Of a stretch of 64,000 nt of DNA, positions 39,979 through 48,502 are shown in pieces; positions within the stretch are counted from its first letter, which is position 1, and every line of letters begins with the position of its first letter. The notes beneath the pieces are model-generated. The model was not told where the DNA came from, searched no databases, and saw nothing but the letters and a program-made list of their open reading frames with translations. The translations under genes were made by a program, and so were the position numbers. The stretch comes from CAZQIC01 sp964593555 (lineage in GTDB: Bacteria > Bacteroidota > Bacteroidia > JAFLBG01): contig CAZQIC010000001.1 of NCBI GenBank assembly GCA_964593555.1, positions 59,710 through 123,709 on the forward strand. Direction: 5' to 3'.

Positions 39979-42900
39979 CTATTCTTGTTTTTTACCTTCA
40001 ATTGGTAATGGTTCATTGTACAGATTCTGATAATCCAATGTATTTTGTTTAAACTCAATTTTTAATTCGTCGTCAGATAGTTTTGGAACCTGCTCTTTTT
40101 CTTTAACAATAAGAATGCTAAGTTTTTTCTCGGCCTCTTGTCGTAATGTAATATCCTCAGTGTTTTCAATCACACCCTCCAGCGTTTGTTTGGCCTGGAA
40201 ATTGTCGTTTTCTGCAACATAACAATCTGATAATAATATTAAACTCTTGCTCATCCAGTAAGGACTTGATGGCTTTTGTTGTATCAGTTCAAATATTATT
40301 TTTTCCGATTCTTTAAATTCCGATTTTAAAAATTGTATATAGGCAACGTTATATTTTGCTTCTATACCCATGTCGTTTTTTGAACCTGCAACAACAATTT
40401 TGAATTGTTCCAATGCCGCATCGTAATTCTCTGTTGCCAGTTTGCATTTTCCTGATGTAAGGTAGGCTTCGTCTGAAAGCGCTGCTGAAAGTTTGTCAAT
40501 CGCTAATAATCTTTGTGCTGCTGATTCTGCCCCAACAAAATTGCCCGTGTTGTAATTTGATCTCATTAACCCTGCTCGTGCAGCCAGAATATTTTCAGGA
40601 TATTCAGAAATATTCTCCAGTTTTTCAAAGTAGGGAATCGCTTCCTTATATTGTTTTTGTTTATAGTATAAGTAGGCGACGGTTGCAGCAGATCGTTCCG
40701 TATTAATTCCTTTTGGTTTGTCGGCTACATAAATAAAACCTTTTAGCGCCGCTTCCATGTTTCCTTGCTTGTATTCGCAATCGGCTTTAAAATAAGTTGC
40801 GTTTAAGGCGTATCGACCATTCTCGTATTTTTGCAAGTACTTATCAAAAGCCGAAACTGCGAGTTCGCAATTTTTATCCGTATAATATTTTTTACCTACC
40901 TCATAGCTTAGTGAATCTAACATGTTTGTAGATTCACTATATGATAAGCTTTTTAAGTGGTCGTCCAGCGCATCAATATCTCCTTTGTCAGCATATATTT
41001 TTCGTATAAAGTTTAATGCTTGATAAGCTTCTGTAGAAGACTTATCACTTATAACCACTTTATCAAAATAAGGAAGAGCTTTATCATCCTCTTTTTTGTT
41101 GTAATGAATTTGTCCTATTTGAAGCAATGATTTTGTAATGTGAGTGCTGTTTGGGTGCTGTTCAACTACTTTTTTGTAATAAGTTAGTGCATCATCCTGT
41201 TTGTCTATGAGGGAATACGTTTTTGCCAATTCAAACTTTGCAGATGCAGCATAATTGGAATTTGGGTAGTTGGTTAATATATTTTGCAGATCGCTGACCT
41301 TGATGTCATATTTTTTCAGAACTCCTGAGGCAAGTGCTTTCTGATAAAGTGGATAATCTTTATCCAGTTTCCCGATCTTTAATGCTTTTTCATAATTAAC
41401 AACAGCATCGTCATATTGTTTCATCATAAAATAAGTATCGCCAACACGATTGTAGGCGTCATTCATTTTTTCAGGAGAATTATTGTTTTTAAAGTCTGTG
41501 AATTTTCTGAATGCGATGTTGGCAGAAGGATAATCCTGCATCTGGAAATAGCAGTAGCCAATGCCGTAATTGCAGGCGTTATATTCTGCCTTATTGAAAG
41601 CACCCGGTACAATCATAAACTCATCATAATTATGTATAGCCAGTTCATACATTTTCTTTTTAAAGAATGCTTCTCCTTTCCAAAAATGTGCCAAAGCATT
41701 TATGTTTTTATCTGTTTGATACACAAGCGCTTTATCAAAATATTTCAGAGAAGAGTCGATGGAGTTGTTATTATAAAATTCAACACCGCGGTAATAAGAA
41801 ATTTTTTGGTATGCCTGTTTCAGCTCATCGTTAACAACGGGTATTCCTTCAATCGACCGAATAGCTTCCGGGTAATTTTTTGTTGTCAAATATGTATTCA
41901 CTAAAAAGCCATAAGCTTCATCTTTTCTTGTTGAATTGGGAAATTTCTCAATATAATTCTTGAATGCCTCAATGGTTTCATTATAGGGATCGTAAGCTAA
42001 ATCATAACTAAGTTTTGCGTAGCTGAACAAGGCATCCTCTTTTATGTTCATATCAAAGTCTGATTTTGATGCGGCATAAAAGGCGCTTCGTGCGAATTTT
42101 TTATTCCCCTTTTTTAAATAACAATCTGCTAAATGGTAAAATGCACTTTGACTGGTAAGATTTTCTTCCTCGTTAGAGGTTGTTGCGCCCTGGAAATAGG
42201 TTATAGCATTGTCAATTTCGTTAGTACGGTAATAGGCGTATGCAAGTTCATAGCTGTCTTCTTTAGAGAGATTTGAAACACGTTTTTCATACCTTTTGAA
42301 ATAAGGGATGGCTTCTTTGTAACGTTCGGTTTTGTAATACGATTCACCAATTATCCTTGCAATTTCAGGTGCCCGTTTTGTATTTGCTGAATCGAGCATT
42401 GGAGTACCAAAATAAATTACGTCGTTAAATTTTTCCTGGATAAAATAGATCTGAACAATGTAGTAAGGAACAACAGGTCCGAAGTCATCGTTTGTCAATA
42501 ATTTTTGAAAACCATTCAATGCTGTTTCGTAATTGTTTTCCCTATAAGCAATATGGGAAAAATAATAGGTGGCGGGCGCTGCGAATTTGTTGTCTACATC
42601 TTTTACTTCATAAAAATCGGTTTTAGCTTTTGTAATACTGTCCAGCTGAAAATTGCAATAACCTCTTTTGAATAAAAATTCATTGCGTGCTTTTTTATCC
42701 AGATCGTATATATCTACTTGCGAGAACCAATTCAACGCATCCTTGTAATCGTTCTTGCGATAGTTGTATTTACCTAGGTTGAAATAGGCAGTTTTAATGC
42801 GTGGACTTTCAGGGTGATTGTATACAAAGGTTTTAAGCAATAACTCACCATTTTTGTGGAATAATTCAATAGCGCATATCGCATTGTAATATTCTGCATC

Positions 42901-43107
42901 TATTCTTGCAATGGTATTGGGATCCTTGTGTGACTTAATAACGTTTTGAAAAATATTTTGAGCTGCGCCATATTTTTCTTTTTGAAAAAGCTCAACTCCC
43001 TTTTTAAAATCGGCTTCGGACTCGGTGTAGATCGCAGTTTTCTGGGAAAATGAACGCAAGCCGAATAGCAGAATAAAAATAATAGCTATGGCTGGTCTCT
43101 TTTCCAT
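39979..43107 (-). CDS. Giant exported tetratricopeptide-repeat protein
   Basis: A 1042-residue protein with a signal peptide (MEKRPAIAIIFILLFGLRSFSQ) followed by about 25-28 TPR units through to residue 1000 (for example FQKEKYGAAQNIFQNVI, NDAYNRVGDTYFMMKQYDDAVVNYEKAL, ELAKTYSLIDKQDDALTYYKKVV). The last 40 residues are acidic then proline-containing (NEPLPIEGKKQE). The repeats form a long solenoid in the periplasm that could span much of its width. The barrel gene 126 bases downstream is its likely partner. It is divergent from ftsE; the 168-base gap shows no clear -7 box for this gene. Confidence 0.88.
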   Translation of the reverse strand: MEKRPAIAIIFILLFGLRSFSQKTAIYTESEADFKKGVELFQKEKYGAAQNIFQNVIKSHKDPNTIARIDAEYYNAICAIELFHKNGELLLKTFVYNHPESPRIKTAYFNLGKYNYRKNDYKDALNWFSQVDIYDLDKKARNEFLFKRGYCNFQLDSITKAKTDFYEVKDVDNKFAAPATYYFSHIAYRENNYETALNGFQKLLTNDDFGPVVPYYIVQIYFIQEKFNDVIYFGTPMLDSANTKRAPEIARIIGESYYKTERYKEAIPYFKRYEKRVSNLSKEDSYELAYAYYRTNEIDNAITYFQGATTSNEEENLTSQSAFYHLADCYLKKGNKKFARSAFYAASKSDFDMNIKEDALFSYAKLSYDLAYDPYNETIEAFKNYIEKFPNSTRKDEAYGFLVNTYLTTKNYPEAIRSIEGIPVVNDELKQAYQKISYYRGVEFYNNNSIDSSLKYFDKALVYQTDKNINALAHFWKGEAFFKKKMYELAIHNYDEFMIVPGAFNKAEYNACNYGIGYCYFQMQDYPSANIAFRKFTDFKNNNSPEKMNDAYNRVGDTYFMMKQYDDAVVNYEKALKIGKLDKDYPLYQKALASGVLKKYDIKVSDLQNILTNYPNSNYAASAKFELAKTYSLIDKQDDALTYYKKVVEQHPNSTHITKSLLQIGQIHYNKKEDDKALPYFDKVVISDKSSTEAYQALNFIRKIYADKGDIDALDDHLKSLSYSESTNMLDSLSYEVGKKYYTDKNCELAVSAFDKYLQKYENGRYALNATYFKADCEYKQGNMEAALKGFIYVADKPKGINTERSAATVAYLYYKQKQYKEAIPYFEKLENISEYPENILAARAGLMRSNYNTGNFVGAESAAQRLLAIDKLSAALSDEAYLTSGKCKLATENYDAALEQFKIVVAGSKNDMGIEAKYNVAYIQFLKSEFKESEKIIFELIQQKPSSPYWMSKSLILLSDCYVAENDNFQAKQTLEGVIENTEDITLRQEAEKKLSILIVKEKEQVPKLSDDELKIEFKQNTLDYQNLYNEPLPIEGKKQE

Positions 43108-43275
43108 TTATCTTAAGGCCTGAGTAATTCATGTAAAATTAGTAACGATATATGCTGCTATGGTAAGGTGCAGACTAAGTTTTCAACCTTTGATTGTTCA
43201 TACAATAACGCTAAAAGGGATAAAAAATTTCATGAGAAAAAAGAACTTTGGAATAATATACTCTTCTAAGGCCTT

Positions 43276-43956
43276 ATGTCGCTTGATACCATTGTAAAAC
43301 TTGATGACGTTTCTGTATTCCAGAAGCACAACATGGTGTTGAGTAATATAAATCTTAAAATTGAAAAAGGCGAATTTGTTTACCTGTTGGGTAAAACCGG
43401 CAGCGGCAAAAGCAGCCTCATGCGAACATTGTATTCTGATCTTCCTCTGACACAGGGTGAGGCCAGCGTTGTTGGATACGATCTCAAAACAATCAAGAGA
43501 AAAGAGATACCCTACCTAAGAAGAAAGCTTGGAGTTGTTTTCCAGGATTTTCAATTGTTATTGGACCGGACCGTTGCTGAAAATATTTTATTTGTTATGC
43601 GGGCAACGGGCTGGAAGGATAAAAATGCTATGCAGCAACGTATGCAGGATGTATTGGAAAAGGTAGGATTGGCGACAAAGGGTTTTAAAATGCCTTTTGA
43701 ACTTTCAGGAGGGGAGCAGCAGCGCGTTGCTATTGCAAGAGCGTTAGTAAATGATCCTGAGTTGATCATTGCTGATGAGCCCACAGGAAATTTAGATGAA
43801 GAGTCATCTGAGGAAATATTGAAATTGTTGTTGGATATAAGTAAAAACGGAAGAGCAATACTTTTTGCAACGCATGATATGCTGCTGTATCGTAAATTTC
43901 CTTCAAGAACACTTCGTTGCGAGAACGGCGCTATCGCAGATTCGAAATCAAATTAA
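43276..43956 (+). CDS. ftsE: FtsE-type ABC transporter ATPase
   Basis: A 226-residue cytosolic ABC ATPase. Walker A GKTGSGKS is at 39-46, the Q-loop Q90 in VFQDFQLL, signature LSGGEQQRVAIARA at 143-156, Walker B LIIADEPTG at 163-171 and the H-loop in ATHDM. The pattern VFQDF-LL and the short length match FtsE, which with FtsX signals to peptidoglycan hydrolases at division; LolD/MacB-type ATPases are the main alternative. No ftsX gene is next to it, which is usual in Bacteroidota, where it is elsewhere. A box GAACTTTG at 43243-43250 is one base off the -7 consensus. Confidence 0.85.
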   Translation: MSLDTIVKLDDVSVFQKHNMVLSNINLKIEKGEFVYLLGKTGSGKSSLMRTLYSDLPLTQGEASVVGYDLKTIKRKEIPYLRRKLGVVFQDFQLLLDRTVAENILFVMRATGWKDKNAMQQRMQDVLEKVGLATKGFKMPFELSGGEQQRVAIARALVNDPELIIADEPTGNLDEESSEEILKLLLDISKNGRAILFATHDMLLYRKFPSRTLRCENGAIADSKSN

Positions 43957-43965
43957 GATCCCTCG

Positions 43966-44051
43966 CCCCTCGACTTCGGTCGGGGTGACTTGCTTGGGAT
44001 GACATTCACATAATGCGTAGTCAGTTCGAGCTTGTCGAGAACAGTGCGTAA
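43966..44051. repeat. Composite dispersed repeat downstream of ftsE
   Basis: A hairpin (CCCCTCGAC at 43966-43974, loop TTCG, GTCGGGG at 43979-43985) is followed by a unit at 44020-44051 with TTCGAGCTTGTCGAGAA, nearly identical to the copy at 39915. It lies between two convergent genes and may act as a terminator for both. Confidence 0.7.
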
Positions 44052-44060
44052 GAAACTAGG

Positions 44061-45179
44061 CTAAATTAATCCGATTAGTTTTTTTGCAGATTCATTATTA
44101 GAGAATAATGAATCTAATAATTGCGCTCTTGCCTGAATATCTTTTTGTTCAAAATATACCGACATCAATTCTTTTATTTTTTCCTGCATTTGTTTTTCGT
44201 TTTCTGTAACATGGCATAAACTCTCGAGTCCGGTGTTTTCGACCATTGGCCTGTTAACTATACAGTGCCTTCCGTTATACAATGCCGATAGTAATTTTAG
44301 TTTTAATCCCGTGGGTTGGAAGGTGGGTAATATATTTATCTGGGCATTTTGAATGAGCCTGTTTATCTCATCGGTAGAAATATTTTTTTTCAATTCAATA
44401 TTTCTTTTGCCTTTGGTTAGTTCAATCAGTTCGTTGGAAGGATCATTCCCGGCAATGATCAGTTGAATATCGGGCAGTTCATTGAAAATTTTGTTTACTA
44501 AATAAATGGCCGCTGTATTGTTCTCTCCAATTGATAAATTGCCATGGTACAAGGCATAGCTCCCTTTTCCGCTTTGTGTATAAACTTTATCGTTCGCATG
44601 GAAAGCTGGAATGTATTGTACGTTTTTATATCGACCTGAAAGTTCAGATGTGTCTTTTGGTGAAATGGCCAATACATGATTCGCTTTTGAAAGAATGGAT
44701 TCAAATTGTTTAAGTTTTTTAGCCTCATTGGAAAAGTACCTGCGCTTGAAGAAATTCTGTTCCGAACCGGCGAGGCCGGAATAGTAATCATGTTCAATAT
44801 TATGTGAACGGACAAGTCTGATTTTTTTAGATATAGAAGGATGATCTAAGTAATAGCAGCAATGAAGTCCTTCGAAAAGTATAGGATGTTCATCCGCTGA
44901 AATATTTTTAAGTAGTTCTTCTGATTTCCTGGAAACAACTATGAAAGGTAGGTTGTTGAAGAAAAATATTTTATCTTTTTTTCTTTTGTAATATGTTACA
45001 GATTTGCAGATTTTATTCAACTCATCCTGTTTTCCACGCCCATATTCAAAAGTATGAAGATGGATCTGTACGCCTAGTGAATGCAGCGCTTTTATTTTGT
45101 AAAAAACATCAATTGCTCCACCGTAATTGGCAGGGTAGGGGACATCAAAAGAAACAATATGTAATATTTTATTTTCCAA
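44061..45179 (-). CDS. Glycosyltransferase, GT4-like (GT-B fold)
   Basis: A 372-residue protein with the GT-B arrangement: an N-terminal acceptor-side domain beginning KILHIVSFDVPYPANYGGAIDV, and a C-terminal donor-side domain with YALYHGNLSIGENNTAAIYL and a nucleotide-sugar region (ILPTFQPTGLKLKLLSALYNGRHCIVNR, about 285-312) in which the usual E-x7-E motif is degenerate. Acceptor and sugar are unknown; a role in lipopolysaccharide, glycan or surface polysaccharide assembly is likely. Its start overlaps the end of the neighbouring glycosyltransferase gene by 11 bases, so the two enzymes probably act in one pathway. Confidence 0.87.
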   Translation of the reverse strand: MENKILHIVSFDVPYPANYGGAIDVFYKIKALHSLGVQIHLHTFEYGRGKQDELNKICKSVTYYKRKKDKIFFFNNLPFIVVSRKSEELLKNISADEHPILFEGLHCCYYLDHPSISKKIRLVRSHNIEHDYYSGLAGSEQNFFKRRYFSNEAKKLKQFESILSKANHVLAISPKDTSELSGRYKNVQYIPAFHANDKVYTQSGKGSYALYHGNLSIGENNTAAIYLVNKIFNELPDIQLIIAGNDPSNELIELTKGKRNIELKKNISTDEINRLIQNAQINILPTFQPTGLKLKLLSALYNGRHCIVNRPMVENTGLESLCHVTENEKQMQEKIKELMSVYFEQKDIQARAQLLDSLFSNNESAKKLIGLI

Positions 45180-46287
45180 CTTTATTAATTACAGCTATTA
45201 ATGTTTTTTCTTCTGTGTCCCAATTTAGTTCCATTGCAGCCTTTTCACAATTTTGTCTCCATGTTTTTAGTCTGCTTTCATCTGCAAGCATAAAATTAAT
45301 TTTTTCAGCAATATGTTTTGGGTCATGGCTGTTAATTATTTCTCCAACATTATAGTGTGTAATGATATTTTTGACTTCAACAAGATTTGAGCCCAATACA
45401 GGTGTATGACAATGAATATAATCGAACAATTTGTTAGGCAAACTATAACGATAATTGATGTTTGTGTCCTTATCCAGGGTTAATCCTAAATCGCTATTAT
45501 GAGTGTATTGCAATAACTCTTGGTAAGGTTTTTTGGGAATAAATTTTATTTTATCATCTAATTTTAAGACTGTACAGTTTTTTTTAAGTGTATTGATCAC
45601 ATCACCACCACCTATAATTAATAATAGTGTATTCTCAATGTATTGCATCGCTTCAACAACTTCTTCGGCACCGCGTTGTATGTTTATTCCAGAACCTTGC
45701 AGGATAACAATTTTCTTGTCAGTAGGTAAGCCAAGCTCTGCACGGGTTTTGGAAGGTGATAAAGGTGGGAGCAATGGGATATTTTTTACTACTGAAAATC
45801 CAAGGCCATATTTTTTTTTATATAAACCGGCAATAGAATGATTAACAGTAATGATGTTTTTTAATTTGGGGACGATCATTTTTTCCAAGCTTGTCCAGAT
45901 GCCTTTCTTTAGCGGACTATTTTGTAATTCCGGCACTTCCGTAAAAAATTCATGACTGTCATAAATAATAGGACTACCCTTTATTTTTGTAACAAGATAA
46001 TTTGCAAGGAGTGTATCCAGATCATTGGAAAAAAGCAATCCCCGTTTTTTAAAAAGTAATAAAAAAAACAGGCGTACGTTATAAAAGAAATAAAACAAGG
46101 GTCCTTTGCTAAATAGAAGGGTCATCCTTTTGCAATCGTATGGTCGTTTGTTAAGAGGAATGCTTGTGCTTAGTTTTCTGCCAATAAGTAATACATTGTA
46201 TCCCATTTTTTGCAATGTGATACAAGTGCGGTGTACGCGCTGATCGGTACTTAAATCATTGATAACGGAAACGTATGCTCTTTGCAT
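45169..46287 (-). CDS. Glycosyltransferase, GT4-like (GT-B fold)
   Basis: A 372-residue protein. The N-terminal domain starts RAYVSVINDLSTDQRVHRTC and includes SPIIYDSHEFFTEVPE, a segment typical of GT4 enzymes; the C-terminal domain has VILQGSGINIQRGAEEVVEAM, LLIIGGGDVINTLKK and YSLPNKLFDYIHCHTPVLGSNL, the donor-binding motif with N-K-L-F-D-Y. It is the first of two overlapping glycosyltransferase genes and is divergent from murB. Specificity cannot be told from sequence. No -7 box was found upstream on this strand. Confidence 0.88.
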   Translation of the reverse strand: MQRAYVSVINDLSTDQRVHRTCITLQKMGYNVLLIGRKLSTSIPLNKRPYDCKRMTLLFSKGPLFYFFYNVRLFFLLLFKKRGLLFSNDLDTLLANYLVTKIKGSPIIYDSHEFFTEVPELQNSPLKKGIWTSLEKMIVPKLKNIITVNHSIAGLYKKKYGLGFSVVKNIPLLPPLSPSKTRAELGLPTDKKIVILQGSGINIQRGAEEVVEAMQYIENTLLLIIGGGDVINTLKKNCTVLKLDDKIKFIPKKPYQELLQYTHNSDLGLTLDKDTNINYRYSLPNKLFDYIHCHTPVLGSNLVEVKNIITHYNVGEIINSHDPKHIAEKINFMLADESRLKTWRQNCEKAAMELNWDTEEKTLIAVINKVGK

Positions 46288-46336
46288 GTTTTAAAACTGC
46301 TCTAAGATAAGGACTTATACGCGAAACAAAATTTTG

Positions 46337-46344
46337 TACATTTG
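46337..46344 (+). promoter_or_regulatory. -7 box of murB, leaderless arrangement
   Basis: TACATTTG is followed by GTTTT and then the ATG at 46350. A TTA triplet sits at 46315-46317, 19 bases upstream, in place of the -33 TTG. The mRNA is predicted to start at the A of the start codon. Confidence 0.6.
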
Positions 46345-46349
46345 GTTTT

Positions 46350-47369
46350 ATGAAGTTAACAGAAAATACATCTTTAAAGCCGCACAATACCTTTGGTATT
46401 GATGTAAGAGCGAAAAGCTTTGTTGAAGTTATTTCAGTTGATGAACTCCGGGAGATATACAGCGACAAGCGTTTTAGTGCCGATAGAAAATTGATCCTTG
46501 GCGGTGGAAGTAATTTATTATTCACCGGTAACTTTGGTGGGCTCGTCATTAAAAATTCAATTAAGGGTATAGCGTTAATAAGTGAGGATAAAGATTTTTA
46601 TTATGTAAAAGCTGCAGCAGGAGAGAACTGGCATGAGTTTGTGATGTATTGTGTAAATAGAAATTATGCAGGCCTGGAAAATTTGTCTTTAATACCAGGT
46701 AATGTTGGCGCGAGTCCAATGCAAAACATCGGAGCTTATGGAGTAGAGGTGAAGGATGTTTTTTATGAATTGGAAGCTTTCGATGTAAACGAAAAAACAG
46801 TAAGAACATTTAATAAAGATCAATGCAAGTTTGGTTACCGTGAAAGTATTTTTAAAAGAGAGGCGAAAGATAAATATGTAATTACATCCGTGACTTACAA
46901 ATTATGTAAGCAGCCGATATATAATACTTCTTACGGGGCGATCGAGGCTGAATTGGGAAAAATGGGAGTAAAAGAGTTGTCGGTGGCAGCAATTAGTCAG
47001 GCGGTATGCAATATTCGCAATAGCAAATTACCTAATCCAAAAGAAATTGGAAATGCGGGAAGTTTTTTCAAAAATCCGGAAGTGTCAAAATTAAAACAAG
47101 AAGAATTGCTTAAAGCACATCCAAATATTGTTTCTTATTCCCTTGAGAATGGTAGTGTAAAGCTGGCTGCCGGGTGGTTAATTGAACAGTGCGGTCTTAA
47201 AGGATTACGCAGCGGCGATACAGGTGTACATAAAAACCAAGCTTTGGTTTTGGTGAATTACGGAAATGCAAAAGGTCAGGAAATTTATGATCTATCACAA
47301 AAAGTCCTTGATGCAGTAAAGGAAAAATTTGGTGTTGAATTGGAAAGGGAAGTAAATATAATCCGCTGA
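46350..47369 (+). CDS. murB: UDP-N-acetylenolpyruvoylglucosamine reductase MurB
   Basis: FAD enzyme that reduces UDP-GlcNAc-enolpyruvate to UDP-MurNAc with NADPH, in peptidoglycan synthesis. The 339-residue protein is the type I (E. coli-like) form. FAD-binding segment: ILGGGSNLLFTGNFGG (49-64) and SLIPGNVGASPMQNIGAYG (113-131). Catalytic residues: R164 (FGYRES), S238 (GNAGSFFKNP) and E334 (LEREV). It converges on the DinB gene with its stop adjoining. Other mur genes are absent, so it lies apart from the division/cell-wall cluster. Its promoter is five bases from the start. Confidence 0.97.
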   Translation: MKLTENTSLKPHNTFGIDVRAKSFVEVISVDELREIYSDKRFSADRKLILGGGSNLLFTGNFGGLVIKNSIKGIALISEDKDFYYVKAAAGENWHEFVMYCVNRNYAGLENLSLIPGNVGASPMQNIGAYGVEVKDVFYELEAFDVNEKTVRTFNKDQCKFGYRESIFKREAKDKYVITSVTYKLCKQPIYNTSYGAIEAELGKMGVKELSVAAISQAVCNIRNSKLPNPKEIGNAGSFFKNPEVSKLKQEELLKAHPNIVSYSLENGSVKLAAGWLIEQCGLKGLRSGDTGVHKNQALVLVNYGNAKGQEIYDLSQKVLDAVKEKFGVELEREVNIIR

Positions 47370-47882
47370 TTATTTAAGGTAGTGTTCCTTGATAATATTA
47401 ATGTGGTGCAGAGTATGGCCCGCGATCATATATACCCACGCCCTTACTGTCATTTCCTGCTGATCGGCTATACCGGTTTTTTTTAATGCTTCTTCATCCA
47501 AAGATTTAAAAAGTGAGATGTTCGCGCCGCGTACAAATCCAAATTCATGGGCAAGGTCGTATAAGCTGCGGTTATTAAAATTTCCGTGTTCAACATAAAA
47601 TGTAGCTTCAATTCCAGGCAACTCTCTTTTATCACCTCTTGCGAAGCGCAAAACGCGGTAACCCACAACACGTTCCGTATCTACAATATGACCAATGACT
47701 TCTTTTAAGGTCCATTTTCCCGCAGCATACGAATAAGTTTCTTTATCCTCTTGTACGCTTGATAAAACAGTTTGTACGGTTAATGTTTGTTCTCTAAGCA
47801 CACGAATAATATCATCTCCTTTTATGAGCCCAATATAGCGCTCATAAAATTCGGGATATTCAGATTTCTGCGGCCTGGTCAT
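47370..47882 (-). CDS. DinB-like four-helix-bundle protein
   Basis: A 170-residue cytosolic protein of the DinB/YfiT-like superfamily. The metal-binding histidine triad is visible as H65 (IGHIVDTERV), H156 and H160 (GHTLHHINII), in the usual positions on helices 2 and 4. Members include thiol-dependent transferases and proteins of unknown function; the family is unrelated to DNA polymerase IV despite the name. It is 11 bases downstream of the DUF5606 gene, so both are likely expressed from the promoter at 48463. Confidence 0.88.
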   Translation of the reverse strand: MTRPQKSEYPEFYERYIGLIKGDDIIRVLREQTLTVQTVLSSVQEDKETYSYAAGKWTLKEVIGHIVDTERVVGYRVLRFARGDKRELPGIEATFYVEHGNFNNRSLYDLAHEFGFVRGANISLFKSLDEEALKKTGIADQQEMTVRAWVYMIAGHTLHHINIIKEHYLK

Positions 47883-47893
47883 GTATATAATTA

Positions 47894-48442
47894 TTAAGCG
47901 GTTCCCGTTTTTCTCACTCCTATTGTTTTTTTAGGAGGGCTTTTTTGCATTGGTTTTGCACCTACATTTTTCTTTGCTTTATGAACAGCTGTTTTTGCTT
48001 TATCATCCGTTACAGTCTTTGCGATATTTTTGTCATCGCCTTCTTCCTTAGTTTCCTCTATTGTTTTAAGCAGATCGTTTTTCTGTAATAAGTTATACCA
48101 ATTAATCACTTTGCGAATATCAGAGATATAAACTCTCTCTTTATCATAATCTGCAAAAGCTTCACCGAAATATTTTTTTAATTCATCATCACCCTTTTTA
48201 GGATCAGCTGCCGGGCCATAATTTTCTTTATCAGCAATTTTTTGAAGAACATCTTTTAGAGGTACATCATCTCCGGTCGAAAAGATGCTGATCTCTGCAA
48301 GAGAACTTACTTTATAATGCGAATATGCCGGCACTCTTTTTTTGTCGATCAATGACTCAGCAATAAATCCGTTTTTTGTCTGGCCCACCACTTTGTATAG
48401 TCCGGGCATCCCGCTAATTGAAATAATTCCGTTTAAATCCAT
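47894..48442 (-). CDS. DUF5606 family protein
   Basis: A 182-residue cytosolic protein whose first 75 residues (MDLNGIISISGMPGLYKVV, FIAESLIDKKRVPAYSHYKVS) match DUF5606, a Bacteroidota-specific family of unknown function. A helical middle (80-130, KKYFGEAFADYDKERVYISD) is followed by a lysine-rich, low-complexity tail (VHKAKKNVGAKPMQKSPPKK), which may bind nucleic acid or simply be disordered. It heads a small operon with DinB and has a full-match -7 box 20 bases upstream. Confidence 0.85.
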   Translation of the reverse strand: MDLNGIISISGMPGLYKVVGQTKNGFIAESLIDKKRVPAYSHYKVSSLAEISIFSTGDDVPLKDVLQKIADKENYGPAADPKKGDDELKKYFGEAFADYDKERVYISDIRKVINWYNLLQKNDLLKTIEETKEEGDDKNIAKTVTDDKAKTAVHKAKKNVGAKPMQKSPPKKTIGVRKTGTA

Positions 48443-48462
48443 GTTCCTTTATTTATATTCTA

Positions 48463-48470
48463 CAAACCTA
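48463..48470 (-). promoter_or_regulatory. -7 box of the DUF5606-DinB operon
   Basis: On the minus strand TAGGTTTG, a full match to TAnnTTTG, 20 bases before the ATG at 48442. A TTG lies at 48493-48495, 22 bases upstream of it. Confidence 0.5.
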
Positions 48471-48502
48471 ATAATAAAATGTTAAACTAAATCAAGCTTT
48501 AA

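Noticed and set aside
47370..47882. DinB read as DNA polymerase IV (SOS response)
   Set aside because: The sequence is the small four-helix DinB/YfiT-like fold with a His triad; it has no polymerase motifs.
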